Source: Dysgonomonas sp. PH5-45
Lineage (GTDB): Bacteria > Bacteroidota > Bacteroidia > Bacteroidales > Dysgonomonadaceae
Reading direction: 5' to 3'
Length of the DNA stretch: 64,000 bases
NCBI RefSeq assembly: GCF_029893235.1
Contig: NZ_JARXWE010000009.1
Location: forward strand, 1-64,000
A program made the translations under genes and the position numbers. Positions 1 through 8,991 of this stretch are shown here, piece by piece. How positions within the stretch are numbered: the first letter of the stretch is position 1; the number at the start of each line of letters is the position of its first letter. The notes below the pieces were generated by a model, which ran no database searches, was not told the DNA's origin, and saw only the letters and a program-made list of their open reading frames with translations.

Positions 1-165
1 TTTTCTACTGCTGTTTCTAAAGTTAGACAACCCATAGAATCATTCTTCAATTGGTTGAATGAAAATACAAAAATTCAAAGAGCGCAAAAAGTAAGATCCA
101 CTGCCGGACTACTCATACATACGATGGGCAAAATTGCCATCGCTTTTATTTATCTAATTTTTTAA
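1..165 (+). pseudogene. IS transposase, C-terminal end only (cut by window edge)
   Basis: The first 54 codons read in frame 1 to a TAA at 163-165 and give a DDE-transposase-like C-terminus, with the stretch SKVRQPIESFFNWLNE followed by a VRSTAGLLIHT-type segment and a hydrophobic end. This resembles the tail of IS4- or IS982-like transposases of Bacteroidetes; the family assignment is from memory of the sequence style. The rest of the element lies left of the window. Its end overlaps the truncated ATPase gene on the other strand, so the insertion probably broke that gene. Confidence 0.65.
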
Positions 166-516
166 ATACTGATTCGCATTATTAATAGAATCATATTCTT
201 TTTTGAGTTCTTCATTTGCTAAAATTGTAGAAGCTCCCTTAAAGTCTGCTTCTTGCATTCTATTAATAACAAATACTTCGTCTTTTAATATATCTCTATT
301 ATCGACAAGAGCTGATCTATGATTTACTCTGTCTGAAAAAATCCTATCTTCAGAAGCTTTTTCAAATGATATATCTTCAAATGTTTTTGCAAAAGAAGAT
401 TTCATAGCACCATTCGGTGCATAAATTATTTGGACTTTAGATTTTGTGAAATCAAAAGTATGTTGAAGTCTTTTAATTCCGTAACAATTTTCAAAATGTA
501 TTTTTAATTCGTTCAT
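154..516 (-). pseudogene. AAA/ABC-type ATPase, N-terminal fragment truncated by the IS
   Basis: The start ATG at 516 (MNELKIHFEN) is preceded by an AGAAGAAAAT leader and opens an ATPase of the RecF/SMC-like type seen in defence proteins such as RloC or PrrC-like families. A Walker A motif, APNGAMKSS, sits near residue 33. Family members usually run to several hundred residues, but here the frame stops after about 120, exactly where it runs into the IS transposase end on the opposite strand. The last residues (NANQYLKN) are therefore probably IS-derived. The frame is open upstream to 591 but shows no convincing homology there. Confidence 0.6.
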
Positions 517-845
517 ATTTTCTTCTTTTGTTTCTACAAATCTGCCGACATTAACATAAGGACTGGAGGCTTGGCGTTTGTGACCGACCACAGCCCACTC
601 GAACGGGTTATAAACTTTTAAATTTACTCAACTATTTCTGCGAACCTACATCGCCACTTATACCAAACTACTTACTGGGTGCTATTTCTCAATCTCAATT
701 ATTCGTTTTTAAGTTCGCTATCTTTGTAAAGCTGGAAGCGTTTCTATTTTGTTGACTCTAAACAAAGTAATGAAGTGTAATTTTGCAGATTTATTGTGAT
801 TTTCATTTATTGTATGACTTGACTACGCTATTCTTTTGGTAAATA

Positions 846-1598
846 TCATCTATTTTTTTGAACAATTGTAATCCATGATTTATCAAATCCAAGCGCGGAT
901 AACACCTCTTCTTTGTCAAGAGGTTGTGGCTGTTTTATCCTGATTACCAAACTTTTTTGAGGAACATCTTCAATGATTGTAAATTGAGAGCCATGTGGTT
1001 GCCATGTGAAACGATGCTCAGTTGTTTTTTTGTCAGTTCCAATCAAATTATTATTTTTATTCCACTCCCATTTATAAAGTTCATGATCATAGCGAATTGT
1101 CTCAAACTCAAAGACACAAACTTCTGACAAGTCATTTGATTTCATCAGAACGACGGTGCGTAAATGTTTAAATTTTTCCCTAATTGCGGAAACTCGTTCA
1201 TTCCAAATATCTAATACAAGTTTTCCTATAAGTTCTGGGTTGGCACTTGTATCAATGCGTTCTCCAAACGAATAAACTGGGGAATTCCTTCCTGAAATTA
1301 GCCTTACTCTTTTCTGAGTCGAAGGTTTAGCCGCTTTTACAGTTTTTGCGCCCCAAGCGGTATTACCCATTACAACATCATCAAGTCCAACATTTGAAGG
1401 TTTCCATTCTGCACCAATACAATTCGCAAAAATATTTTCCCAATCAGAGCCTTCTAATTCCGGCTTTCCTTTGGAGGCTAGAAGATAAATCAATTCTTTC
1501 CCAAGAAGAAATGGAAAATCTTTTGGAAATTCATTTGGCGGAAATGCTGAAACAGACTTGTTTACTGTTCTAAGTTTAGGCGATTTATCTTGTTCCAT
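846..1598 (-). CDS. Putative restriction endonuclease partner of the adjacent C5 methyltransferase
   Basis: This 250-residue soluble protein has no family I can name. Its start overlaps the end of the methyltransferase gene by 14 bp on the same strand, the usual layout of a type II restriction-modification pair. The role is inferred from that coupling only. No clear PD-(D/E)XK or HNH motif can be fixed by eye. A small R-M accessory protein is the alternative. Confidence 0.45.
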   Translation of the reverse strand: MEQDKSPKLRTVNKSVSAFPPNEFPKDFPFLLGKELIYLLASKGKPELEGSDWENIFANCIGAEWKPSNVGLDDVVMGNTAWGAKTVKAAKPSTQKRVRLISGRNSPVYSFGERIDTSANPELIGKLVLDIWNERVSAIREKFKHLRTVVLMKSNDLSEVCVFEFETIRYDHELYKWEWNKNNNLIGTDKKTTEHRFTWQPHGSQFTIIEDVPQKSLVIRIKQPQPLDKEEVLSALGFDKSWITIVQKNR

Positions 1599-2565
1599 AT
1601 TCTACCTCATAATCTCTTAATACCGAAGTTATATCCATTGACGAAGCAACATACGGTAATAGTTTTAAAATAACTGCTTTAACAATATTGACAGGGACTG
1701 CATTTCCTGCTTGTTTTCGTGCTTGACTATCACTTACTGCGATTTTGTAAGTATCGGGAAATCCTTGCAAACGAAACATTTCTCTTGGCGTCAACCGTCT
1801 TTCTCCATTTACAAGTAAATAATTATAAGACGCTCCTGCTCGCAAAGCGCAAGAATATGGATAAGAACAAATATTTCCTGCCTTATTTTCATGCCATATA
1901 GAAAGTTTATAAGCTGATTTATGTTTTGCTTTTCTTTTTTCTAAGATATAATCCGAAGCATAATGTTTTTTATCAACTTGTTTTTCAAGAATTTCAGAAA
2001 GTGGCTTGAAAGGTCTTATCGGCGAAGGGAATGAGAAAAATATCGGTTCTCTGTGTCCGACGATAATAACTCGTTCTCTTTTTTGAGGCAAACCGTAATC
2101 AAGCGCATTTAATACGGCATATTGAACATGATAATCCAAATCTTGTAAGGTTTTGATAATAATTTTCAGAGTTTTTCCGTTATCGTGTCCGACAAGTTGT
2201 TTTACATTTTCTAATACAAATGCCGTAGGTCGTTTGTGTTTTAAAATTCTTGCAATATCAAAAAACAAAGTACCTCTAATGTCATTGAATCCTTGTCTTT
2301 GTCCAATTATGCTGAACGGCTGACACGGAAAACCTGCAAATAAAATATCATGGTCAGGAATATCTTTTTCATCCACTTTGGTAATATCACCAAAAGGTCG
2401 CTCGCCAAAATTTTCTTCATAACTGAACTGGCAAGCAGGGTCAATATCAGATGAAAATACGCAATCAGGAATAAGATTATTCTCATTGCACGCTTCGTCC
2501 ATTGCTTGTCTAAAACCGCCTATTCCGCAAAAGAGGTCAATAAATTTTACTGTTTCCATAAACAT
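1585..2565 (-). CDS. DNA (cytosine-5) methyltransferase
   Basis: This 326-residue protein is a complete C5 methyltransferase. Motif I DLFCGIGGFRQAMD is near residue 10, motif IV GFPCQPFS (catalytic Cys) near 80, motif VI LENV near 115, motif VIII LPQKRERV near 160, and motif X QAGNAVPVNIV near 290. The target recognition region between VIII and IX is short. It methylates cytosine in a specific duplex site and should protect DNA from the product of the overlapping downstream gene. The start at 2565 (MFMETVKFIDLF) could be the second Met two codons in. Confidence 0.92.
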   Translation of the reverse strand: MFMETVKFIDLFCGIGGFRQAMDEACNENNLIPDCVFSSDIDPACQFSYEENFGERPFGDITKVDEKDIPDHDILFAGFPCQPFSIIGQRQGFNDIRGTLFFDIARILKHKRPTAFVLENVKQLVGHDNGKTLKIIIKTLQDLDYHVQYAVLNALDYGLPQKRERVIIVGHREPIFFSFPSPIRPFKPLSEILEKQVDKKHYASDYILEKRKAKHKSAYKLSIWHENKAGNICSYPYSCALRAGASYNYLLVNGERRLTPREMFRLQGFPDTYKIAVSDSQARKQAGNAVPVNIVKAVILKLLPYVASSMDITSVLRDYEVEYGTR

Positions 2566-2758
2566 TCAGGCTATTACACCAGCAAAGATACTAAACATTT
2601 GAAAAACAGAGAACTTCTTCATACTTATTTCTGCACTTCTTTAAATAAAGATGCTGGATTTCTATCTAAAATTTAAGTTTTCGCTAAAAAAACGTATCTT
2701 TGTAATCAGAAAACAAACGGATTCGTCCGTTAAACATATTGGTTTAGTATTCACGTTA

Positions 2759-2886
2759 TTATCCTGTTTCGAAATCTGGTAAATTTCAATAGTCCTAGGG
2801 TAATAAGCGAGGATGCTCCATGTCGTATAGGCGTGGAGCTACTGCTTATTTGGACTATGGGCTTACCAGAGCCTCGAAACGGATAA
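2759..2886 (+). other. Long nested hairpin, candidate structured RNA or regulatory leader
   Basis: In a 377-bp gene-free stretch, five consecutive stems nest inside each other: 2759-2772 with 2874-2886 (one bulged T), 2776-2782 with 2863-2869, 2789-2795 with 2852-2858, 2802-2808 with 2844-2850, and 2815-2820 with 2834-2839. Every stem is a perfect complement apart from the bulge. Such a 128-nt rod suggests a structured RNA or leader of the following gene. Orientation is assumed to match the downstream plus-strand genes. Confidence 0.6.
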
Positions 2887-2895
2887 GTTAGTAGT

Positions 2896-2922
2896 TTCCA
2901 CGTCTTCTTTTTTGTCGTGGAA
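2896..2922 (+). terminator. Hairpin between the long structure and the next gene
   Basis: TTCCACG at 2896-2902 pairs with CGTGGAA at 2916-2922 around a T-rich loop. It lies 20 nt before the next start codon, so it is either part of the leader structure or an attenuator. There is no T tract after the stem, so a simple terminator is doubtful. Confidence 0.35.
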
Positions 2923-2942
2923 CTCTATAAAGACAAAGAGTT

Positions 2943-3353
2943 ATGACAAAAACAAATTCTATCTATCAAGAAACTTACGATTATGTAAGGCAAAATCCCG
3001 ATGCTGTATTAGAATCTATCCCCAATCACTTTCTGGATCTTTGGCTAGTCAAAGCTGATGAACAAATAGATATACCCTATCATCACTTTATTAGCATATA
3101 CTACGCTTATAAGGCTAATAAAGAAGAAACTACTGCTACTTCTTCTTTAGGAATAGTGGAAATGGATAAACAGTGGAGCTTATTTCACGATTTTCAAGTC
3201 CTCCTTCAAATGGAAGATTTGCTCAGGACAATACCTCTTCCGGGTATTGAAAAGGAAGAAATCACAATCTTTCATTTTGACAACTACAACAAAGAGCAAA
3301 TATCCATTGCAGAGGATATTATACAGCTATCAAATCAGCTACAAACAACATAA
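2943..3353 (+). CDS. Hypothetical acidic protein
   Basis: This 136-residue protein is rich in Glu and Asp and has no signal peptide or membrane segment. No family is recognised. It is the first gene after the nested hairpin and is followed 12 bp later by a lipoprotein gene, so the two are probably co-transcribed as a small accessory operon of the mobilizable island. Confidence 0.6.
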   Translation: MTKTNSIYQETYDYVRQNPDAVLESIPNHFLDLWLVKADEQIDIPYHHFISIYYAYKANKEETTATSSLGIVEMDKQWSLFHDFQVLLQMEDLLRTIPLPGIEKEEITIFHFDNYNKEQISIAEDIIQLSNQLQTT

Positions 3354-3365
3354 AACAAAAATCAC

Positions 3366-3923
3366 ATGAGAAAGATCTTGCTATTTGTCATTCCCATTTT
3401 AGCGCTAAATGGATGTCATTCACAAAACTCGGTTTTAGAAAACACCATTATTGATTATCTGGAAACGGATTCAAAATCAGGAATTCGAACTGACTTGAAA
3501 ATTAAGTTTGTCGAATCGGAAGTTTCCGACATTCTGGTTTCTGACAGTATTTCCATCCTTGAAAAACACTATCAGGAAGAATATGAGAAAAAATTAGAAT
3601 CTGCTCAAAAGAATGTTGACCATTGGCAACAATCTGTTGCCAAACACGAAAAGAAGAAAAGTGATATTGTTCATAAAATGCTTCTGGCTGAATCAACAGA
3701 AAAGCTTAATAACGCCAAATCAACTTTGGAGGAAGTCAAATCATGGCGACCGGACTATCTAGGTCGTTACGCAGGAAGAGATAAAAATGAACTAATTGCC
3801 AAAAGCGTAAAATGTAAATTGTCCTTCCAGAACCCGAAACTCTCCTCCCGGCAAGAACTGGATGCGACTTTTATTTTTTCACCGGATGGACAAAAAATCC
3901 ATGAATTCATAAGAGGAAAATAA
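3366..3923 (+). CDS. Putative lipoprotein with coiled coil
   Basis: The 185-residue product begins MRKILLFVIPILALNGCHS, a short signal peptide with lipobox LNGC, so the mature protein should be lipid-anchored at Cys17. A Lys/Glu-rich helix of about residues 70-125 looks like a coiled coil. Function unknown. It ends at a strong G+C hairpin shared with the converging mobilization operon. Confidence 0.65.
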   Translation: MRKILLFVIPILALNGCHSQNSVLENTIIDYLETDSKSGIRTDLKIKFVESEVSDILVSDSISILEKHYQEEYEKKLESAQKNVDHWQQSVAKHEKKKSDIVHKMLLAESTEKLNNAKSTLEEVKSWRPDYLGRYAGRDKNELIAKSVKCKLSFQNPKLSSRQELDATFIFSPDGQKIHEFIRGK

Positions 3924-3960
3924 GACAAATACTCATTGCTCGGGGATCGCCAAACGGCAA

Positions 3961-3992
3961 GGGGCGGGATCACCCGTCCCAACGAGTGATCC
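3961..3992. terminator. Bidirectional hairpin between converging operons
   Basis: GGGGCGGG at 3961-3968 pairs with CCCGTCCC at 3973-3980. An alternative stem pairs GGATCAC at 3967-3973 with GTGATCC at 3986-3992. It lies exactly between the lipoprotein gene and the converging gene that ends at 3992. No T tract follows, so it is called from position and stem strength. Confidence 0.5.
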
Positions 3993-4582
3993 TATTTGAT
4001 CTTTTTCTCTCTTTCTTCAATACTGTTTTTTAGTTTTTTGAGCAAATCAGTATTTTTACTATCATTGAAAAGATCTTCAAGTTCAAGAAGTTCTTTTTCT
4101 GAAATACCATTTTGAAGTTTAATATACCTGTACTTCAAATCGCTATCTTGCAAAAGACATTTTTCCTTGTATTGAGATATGTTCGTATGAATGGAACATA
4201 ATAATAGTACAATTGTCGAAAGCAGAATTGTCAGAGTTTTGATTGATTTGAAACTAATTGCAAATGTATCCTTTACCAAAGAGAGTTTTCGAAGAGCTTC
4301 CTCTGTTTCCTTTTGAGAGCCGACAAGTTTTGTCGTTTGCTCCTTAATTCGTTTTTCCACTTCTCCTTGGCATTCCTTTACCTCATGTCTAATAAAATGG
4401 AACAGATCATCAACTTTATTACCGGTCTCTTTGCTCCTTTCGATAAGACGCATATATTCCGGATCCGGCTGATTCGCTTCATCCTCATTATGCATTGCAT
4501 CCACTTTAGAAGAGATCTCATTTAATGTTTGTTTGAATTCCTCAAACATTTCACTAATAATTGCTATATCATTTTTTGCCAT
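3992..4582 (-). CDS. Membrane-anchored coiled-coil protein of the mobilization operon
   Basis: This 196-residue protein has a charged N-terminal helical half, one hydrophobic segment around residues 115-135 (LTILLSTIVLLLCSI) and a second charged helix at the C-terminus. It sits 14 bp after the relaxase gene and is probably translated with it. Small membrane proteins at this position in Bacteroides mobilization operons have no assigned role. Anchoring the relaxosome is one possibility, but that is a guess. Confidence 0.6.
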   Translation of the reverse strand: MAKNDIAIISEMFEEFKQTLNEISSKVDAMHNEDEANQPDPEYMRLIERSKETGNKVDDLFHFIRHEVKECQGEVEKRIKEQTTKLVGSQKETEEALRKLSLVKDTFAISFKSIKTLTILLSTIVLLLCSIHTNISQYKEKCLLQDSDLKYRYIKLQNGISEKELLELEDLFNDSKNTDLLKKLKNSIEEREKKIK

Positions 4583-4596
4583 ACTGTTATGATTTT

Positions 4597-5499
4597 TTAA
4601 TAACTACGATTTCTTTTTCGTTTCCAATCTTCATTGTCAGAGCTTCCGGCAGAAGCTCCCATTGCTCCCAGAATACCCAAAGGAGCTTCTATAATAGTTT
4701 GCAGAGGAGAGGTCTTGCCTGTTGATCGCTCCACGAAGTTGGAGTCTCTTTCTGCTGAATATGAGATTTTTTCTTCTCCTGTAAAAACTTGATTGATTTT
4801 TGAGTAACTAAAACTCCGATCAACCTTAGATCCGCTAAAAGAAAAACCGTTCTTACTAAAAACAACTCCCTGTATCTCATTCGTTTTCCCTTTGTACTTA
4901 AAGGAAAGTTCAATATCTTTTCGGGTGAGTTCCGATTGGAGATCGGACCAGTTACTCGATTTTGGCATGGCTTGTTTAAGCGCATCATATATTTGATATT
5001 TTGTCCTATCAGGCTCTTTTAGCCGATGCGTTTTGACTCGTTCCTTTCCTTTGGCATAATAGAGGTCATTCTTTAGAGTAAGCTCCTTGCAGGTCTTCTC
5101 ACTTCTGTATCGGTCATTCTTGTCAGAGATCAGTTTGCCCTCATTATTGATCCGGTTTATACATAAATGGATATGAGGGTGTTCTTTGTCATAATGCCGT
5201 ATAATAACATATTGAGTATTTGTTATATTCATCTTCTTCATGTACTCTCTGGCAATCTCAGCCATTCGTTCATTGGATAACTTGTCTTTATCCTGCGATG
5301 AAAAATCAAGTGAGATATGATAAACCGGACATTTTATTTTAGGGTTCATTTCTTGTTGAGTCAAGAAGCTATCAATAATACTATCTTTATCTCTTGTCCG
5401 AACACCATTGCTATCTACAATCTCAGCACTCTTTTCTTTGTCTAGCATATAATCGACAACACGGCTAAAGCTGCTCCCTAATACTATTTTTGCTATCAT
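4597..5499 (-). CDS. mobB: Relaxase (MobB, MOBP-like)
   Basis: The 300-residue protein carries the three-His metal motif HPHIHLCIN around residue 125 and a YRSEKTCKEL segment after it, as in Bacteroides relaxases. The nicking tyrosine is probably Tyr17 (VVDYMLD). The enzyme would nick oriT and lead the strand into a recipient through a helper conjugation system. Its start overlaps the end of mobC by 4 bp. The C-terminal 60 residues are Ser- and Lys-rich and look disordered. Confidence 0.9.
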   Translation of the reverse strand: MIAKIVLGSSFSRVVDYMLDKEKSAEIVDSNGVRTRDKDSIIDSFLTQQEMNPKIKCPVYHISLDFSSQDKDKLSNERMAEIAREYMKKMNITNTQYVIIRHYDKEHPHIHLCINRINNEGKLISDKNDRYRSEKTCKELTLKNDLYYAKGKERVKTHRLKEPDRTKYQIYDALKQAMPKSSNWSDLQSELTRKDIELSFKYKGKTNEIQGVVFSKNGFSFSGSKVDRSFSYSKINQVFTGEEKISYSAERDSNFVERSTGKTSPLQTIIEAPLGILGAMGASAGSSDNEDWKRKRNRSY

Positions 5500-5867
5500 C
5501 CTCTCATTGTCTTAATAATGCTATCTATACTTTCTGCCAGATAGAGGTATTCTTGCCGGATCTCAATATACCCCGCTTGATTAGCTTTTTTGGCGACCTG
5601 ATTCAGATTATTCGCCATTCCACAAAGCTTTCGGATCAGCTCATTGATTTCTGGCGTCATGCGTTGAATGACATTGCTATCCAAAATACAAGCACGTACA
5701 TAATCGGTCTGGGAAAGAGCTGCTTCTTTTGCTTTCCCCTTTAGGGTATAATACTCCGTTGTCATTAGTTTTATATTAACTTGATATTTCCGTTTTTCGT
5801 GAGCCTTTTTTGCAGGCCGTCCGATATTTTTTTCTTTCATTTTTACTGTAATTATTTGTGAGACCAT
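5496..5867 (-). CDS. mobC: Relaxosome accessory protein MobC
   Basis: The 123-residue basic protein contains KYQVNIKLMTTEYYTLKGKAKEAALSQTDYVRACIL, split here as a beta strand followed by two helices, the ribbon-helix-helix layout of MobC. The later IRKLCGMANNLNQVAKKAN segment is the usual MobC signature. It should bind oriT and help the relaxase. A perfect palindrome lies just upstream. Confidence 0.85.
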   Translation of the reverse strand: MVSQIITVKMKEKNIGRPAKKAHEKRKYQVNIKLMTTEYYTLKGKAKEAALSQTDYVRACILDSNVIQRMTPEINELIRKLCGMANNLNQVAKKANQAGYIEIRQEYLYLAESIDSIIKTMRG

Positions 5868-5879
5868 CGGGATTGTAGA

Positions 5880-5897
5880 GTTTCGGGTACCCGAAAC
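5880..5897. promoter_or_regulatory. Perfect 18-bp palindrome upstream of mobC (oriT or operator candidate)
   Basis: GTTTCGGGTACCCGAAAC is fully self-complementary and lies 13 bp before the mobC start, in the 68-bp gap after the Toprim gene. This is a usual place for oriT or for a MobC binding site. Confidence 0.5.
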
Positions 5898-5935
5898 ATA
5901 AACTTGCTTATTGAAAGAATTAGATTAAACGTCAA

Positions 5936-6940
5936 TCAAATTACCTTTAGTTCAAAAGTCTCAATAAGCAAGTTGAGCATTGGATTTTTCTCTATCATTT
6001 GTTGACAGATGTTTTTTTGAGGACTGCTTTTTATAAGGAAATCTGCGATATCATAACCTTCTTTGATTTGTTCCTTAGAAGCATATCTCTCCAAATAATC
6101 GGAAACGATTACTTCAATACCAAGATCCGACATCTGCTCGCGTTTGATATCCCAATAATCCTTTGCGCCCAAATCCGGGAATAAAACAACTTTGCGGTTT
6201 TTCAGAACAAGCATATTGTCTTGGTTCAGGCAACCGTTTTTACCTCCGGTAGCAATCCATATATACTGTGGGATGTAAATTGAAGCGACCATTGCTGTTT
6301 TTTCACTTTCAACTATGGCTATAGGAGAGGTTTTATTCTCACGCAATAAATGTTCTCCGAAAAAGCATTGTTTCAGTTGATAGTTCTCCTGTTTTAGCAA
6401 CGAATGTACCCAAGTGATATGACTGTGAGGTTTCTTAACTCTTTTTCCAGTCTGTGGATCATATAGCATGATTTTCCCTGTACGAATTCTATCTTGTTGA
6501 TCGATTTGCCAGAATACGGTTGATCCATTCCAATGATTGGCTGTCCCAACTTGATACTTCTTGAATAGTAGTTCTGATACACTATAACCGAACTTAGATT
6601 GAAAGAATAGAAATAGATTATTTGTATCATAATGTTTTAAGCTTTTGTTTAGCAAAGCCTGATCTAAATAATCCGGTTCTACGGTCTCTCGATCATGTTT
6701 TTGAAAAATAGGGAAAGTCTGCTGTTCTTCTTTTTCTGTCGGGTTATCTATGAAGTATTGTTTGGGTGTATAATGATAACCGCATTTCTGCTCTCTATTA
6801 CATCTGCCAACATAATTAGGGAACTTGATAGACTCTTTCGAATCAACATAGCGGACGAAAATTCGCTTCTGACCACATGCCGGACAAGTATGTCTTGAAC
6901 TCGGAGTTTTGTATTTTTCTAAGTGAAATCGATAATTCAT
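5936..6940 (-). CDS. Zinc-ribbon/Toprim primase-like protein (DUF6371-like)
   Basis: The 334-residue protein starts with a zinc ribbon: CPACGQKR about residue 25 and CNREQKCGYHY about residue 48. A Toprim-like core follows, with IVESEKTAM near residue 215 and LFPDLGAKDYWD near 255. This matches the primase-like proteins of Bacteroides mobilizable elements. I chose ATG at 6940, which has AAAGGAGGG just before it, over a GTG at 6976 whose extra codons lie in a conserved repeat. Confidence 0.75.
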   Translation of the reverse strand: MNYRFHLEKYKTPSSRHTCPACGQKRIFVRYVDSKESIKFPNYVGRCNREQKCGYHYTPKQYFIDNPTEKEEQQTFPIFQKHDRETVEPDYLDQALLNKSLKHYDTNNLFLFFQSKFGYSVSELLFKKYQVGTANHWNGSTVFWQIDQQDRIRTGKIMLYDPQTGKRVKKPHSHITWVHSLLKQENYQLKQCFFGEHLLRENKTSPIAIVESEKTAMVASIYIPQYIWIATGGKNGCLNQDNMLVLKNRKVVLFPDLGAKDYWDIKREQMSDLGIEVIVSDYLERYASKEQIKEGYDIADFLIKSSPQKNICQQMIEKNPMLNLLIETFELKVI

Positions 6941-6952
6941 TTTTCCCTCCTT

Positions 6953-7165
6953 TGGCACACTGTCAACTTTGTACACACTGGTAAAACTGCTACTGGTTAT
7001 CAGTTAGTTAACCCCTGAAAAGTGTGCCTGAAAATCCGATTTTCGGATGCACACTTCAACGAAAAAAGCCGAAAGTGTGTACTCGGAATTTCAAAATTAC
7101 GCACAGTTTATTTGTTGATTATCAATGCGATAACTGTCGGGGTTGACAGAGTTGACAGTGTGCCA
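6953..7165. repeat. Repeat-rich intergenic unit bounded by 15-bp inverted repeats
   Basis: TGGCACACTGTCAAC at 6953-6967 is the exact reverse complement of GTTGACAGTGTGCCA at 7151-7165. The right arm is preceded by a further GTTGACAG at 7142-7149. Inside, AAGTGTGC at 7020-7027 pairs with GCACACTT at 7049-7056 around a second inner stem. Another AAAGTGTG lies at 7072-7079. The unit fills the gap between two genes. It could be an origin with iterons, an operator cluster or a small MITE-like insertion; no target duplication was seen. Confidence 0.6.
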
Positions 7166-8548
7166 CTAGTACAGTTTTCGATAGTAGCCGTATTTAAAAT
7201 TCTCTAGTAGATTGCCATTCCATTTTCCCACTATTTTCTTGAATGTGTTTTCGGGAATAGAAAGGTTGGCAGCAACTCTAATTCCATCTTTAGTGGCAAA
7301 TTCATACGGTAAGGCATTGTAGAGTTTTTGTTTCTCCATATCCATTTTCTCCAGAAGATCGGAGGAACTGATAATATACTGGACCTTTTTTGCCGTTCTC
7401 TTGAAGTATTCGATCACTTCAATAGCTCCTTCTACGCTTTTTAAGTCAATGTAATCCTTATCGGCTTCTCCACATAGCCAACGAGCCATTTGTAATATCA
7501 GACAGAAACGGATAGCATATATTTCCATTTTGGAGTATATACCCATCATAATCTCGTCTTTTTCTTGGTTGCACTGATCGGTGTTTGTTCGTTGCCACTC
7601 GTAGATTTTCTTCTTTGCATCCGGCTTGAAACTTAGTTCTCGTGGGATTGGATCGCCTGTTTCATCAGTCACAAAATCAATATCAATCAATTTTTGAACA
7701 AGACCGTTCCAGTATGGAATTACATGAGTTGACAACTCATCTTCGCTCCAATAGCGTTTTTCAAGATTGCTTGGAATGACAAAGAGGATTCGATCTAAGA
7801 AGCCGTTTTGACTACGCTCTCCTTTTGCCAGTTCCTTTAACACTCCATGCTGGATGGTACCAATTACATTGATAAAAGAGTGTTTTACTGAAACTGAGTT
7901 TTTGGCTCCACGTCTATCTAATATGATCGGTTTACAGGAAAATACGGAGAGCCAGAACTGTTCCTCTGAACCTTTGGAGTAACGATTGAAATTCTTAAAC
8001 CACGAAGCTAATTCATCAGAATATAAACATATACCTCGTTTGTTATTCTCGTGTAAAAAGGCAAGTGATTCCGGGGTAATGTCAGATACAACAAACTTAT
8101 TTAACGTGGGCTCTTCTGGCAAATCAAGTCCTCGTTCTTCACGTTCTTTTCGGGAATAAGAAAGGATTTCTTCGTATTCCTTATACTCTTTCTTGAATTT
8201 TAGCGCATTATTGGCATCAGAGTCTAGTAATGGGCGCAACGCAAAGTATAAAGGGTGTGATTTATTCGTTCCCGGGCGACCGAGAAAAGCCAGATAGAGG
8301 ATACATCGCTCACTCCATCCTTCTTTCAACTTGGCAACATGGGTATTTCCTGTCAAAGTTGAAATGACATAACAAAGAGCCATTGCAATATAATCCGGTG
8401 GGTAATTGAGTCGTTCGCTTGTAACATGGATAATTTCTCGTAACTGTTTGGGTAGTGCGTGTATAGGAAAGTCTGATGCGTATAGCTTCTCCCGGCATTG
8501 AAGCGCATCATCAATTATGCCTTCTGCTGTGATTTTGTTTGATTCCAT
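7166..8548 (-). CDS. DUF3987 (VirE-associated) ATPase-like protein
   Basis: This 460-residue protein has a P-loop-like GRPGTNKSHP near residue 90, a LYSDELASWF Walker-B-like segment near 175, and the LDRILFVIP segment near 250 that is usual in the DUF3987 family of Bacteroides mobile elements. It probably works with the downstream Toprim protein in element DNA replication. Its stop codon directly abuts the right arm of the inverted repeat. It is preceded by the HTH gene with a 1-bp gap. Confidence 0.8.
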   Translation of the reverse strand: MESNKITAEGIIDDALQCREKLYASDFPIHALPKQLREIIHVTSERLNYPPDYIAMALCYVISTLTGNTHVAKLKEGWSERCILYLAFLGRPGTNKSHPLYFALRPLLDSDANNALKFKKEYKEYEEILSYSRKEREERGLDLPEEPTLNKFVVSDITPESLAFLHENNKRGICLYSDELASWFKNFNRYSKGSEEQFWLSVFSCKPIILDRRGAKNSVSVKHSFINVIGTIQHGVLKELAKGERSQNGFLDRILFVIPSNLEKRYWSEDELSTHVIPYWNGLVQKLIDIDFVTDETGDPIPRELSFKPDAKKKIYEWQRTNTDQCNQEKDEIMMGIYSKMEIYAIRFCLILQMARWLCGEADKDYIDLKSVEGAIEVIEYFKRTAKKVQYIISSSDLLEKMDMEKQKLYNALPYEFATKDGIRVAANLSIPENTFKKIVGKWNGNLLENFKYGYYRKLY

Positions 8549-8549
8549 A

Positions 8550-8912
8550 TCAAGAGATTTTCCTTTTTCCTTTATTCTTTAATTCAGTTTCTAACCTCTC
8601 GATATGTTCCTTAACGGTCTCCTGCTTATTGGATAGCAACCATTCTTCAAGTTCAGATTTTCTGAACAAAACTCGACCTCCTCGAGTTCCTTGCCGGAAG
8701 AATGGTATTGTATGGTCGCTCGTTTTGCGGTAAAGTGTACTTTTCTTATAACCTGTAAAGCGTGCTGCCATGTCAATGGACATGATTTCTGGGAATTGAA
8801 CAGTATTATTCTGACTTTCTTTCCCGAATGTTTCCTGTAAAGATATAAACTCTTCTACAGTAAGATAAATCAAAGGTTTTTCTTTGATTTCTTCAAATGA
8901 TCTTTGTTTCAT
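8550..8912 (-). CDS. Helix-turn-helix (excisionase-like, MerR/HTH_17) protein
   Basis: The 120-residue protein carries MSIDMAARFTGYKKSTLYRKTSDHTIP (split by function into helix, turn, recognition helix) near residues 45-70, then a FRQGTRGGRVLFRKSELEEWL wing. This is the DNA-binding layout of Bacteroides excisionase and HTH_17 proteins. It leads the operon with the DUF3987 gene. Confidence 0.8.
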   Translation of the reverse strand: MKQRSFEEIKEKPLIYLTVEEFISLQETFGKESQNNTVQFPEIMSIDMAARFTGYKKSTLYRKTSDHTIPFFRQGTRGGRVLFRKSELEEWLLSNKQETVKEHIERLETELKNKGKRKIS

Positions 8913-8991
8913 TGCATTCTATTTGATTTGTTCGATGCAAAGATGTAATAAGACAGTTGAAGTTCAATCGGTTAGAAGTGGTAGGGTAATT

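Noticed and set aside
7022-7207. 61-codon plus-strand ORF across the inverted-repeat unit
   Set aside because: It is explained by the repeats and overlaps the DUF3987 gene end antisense.
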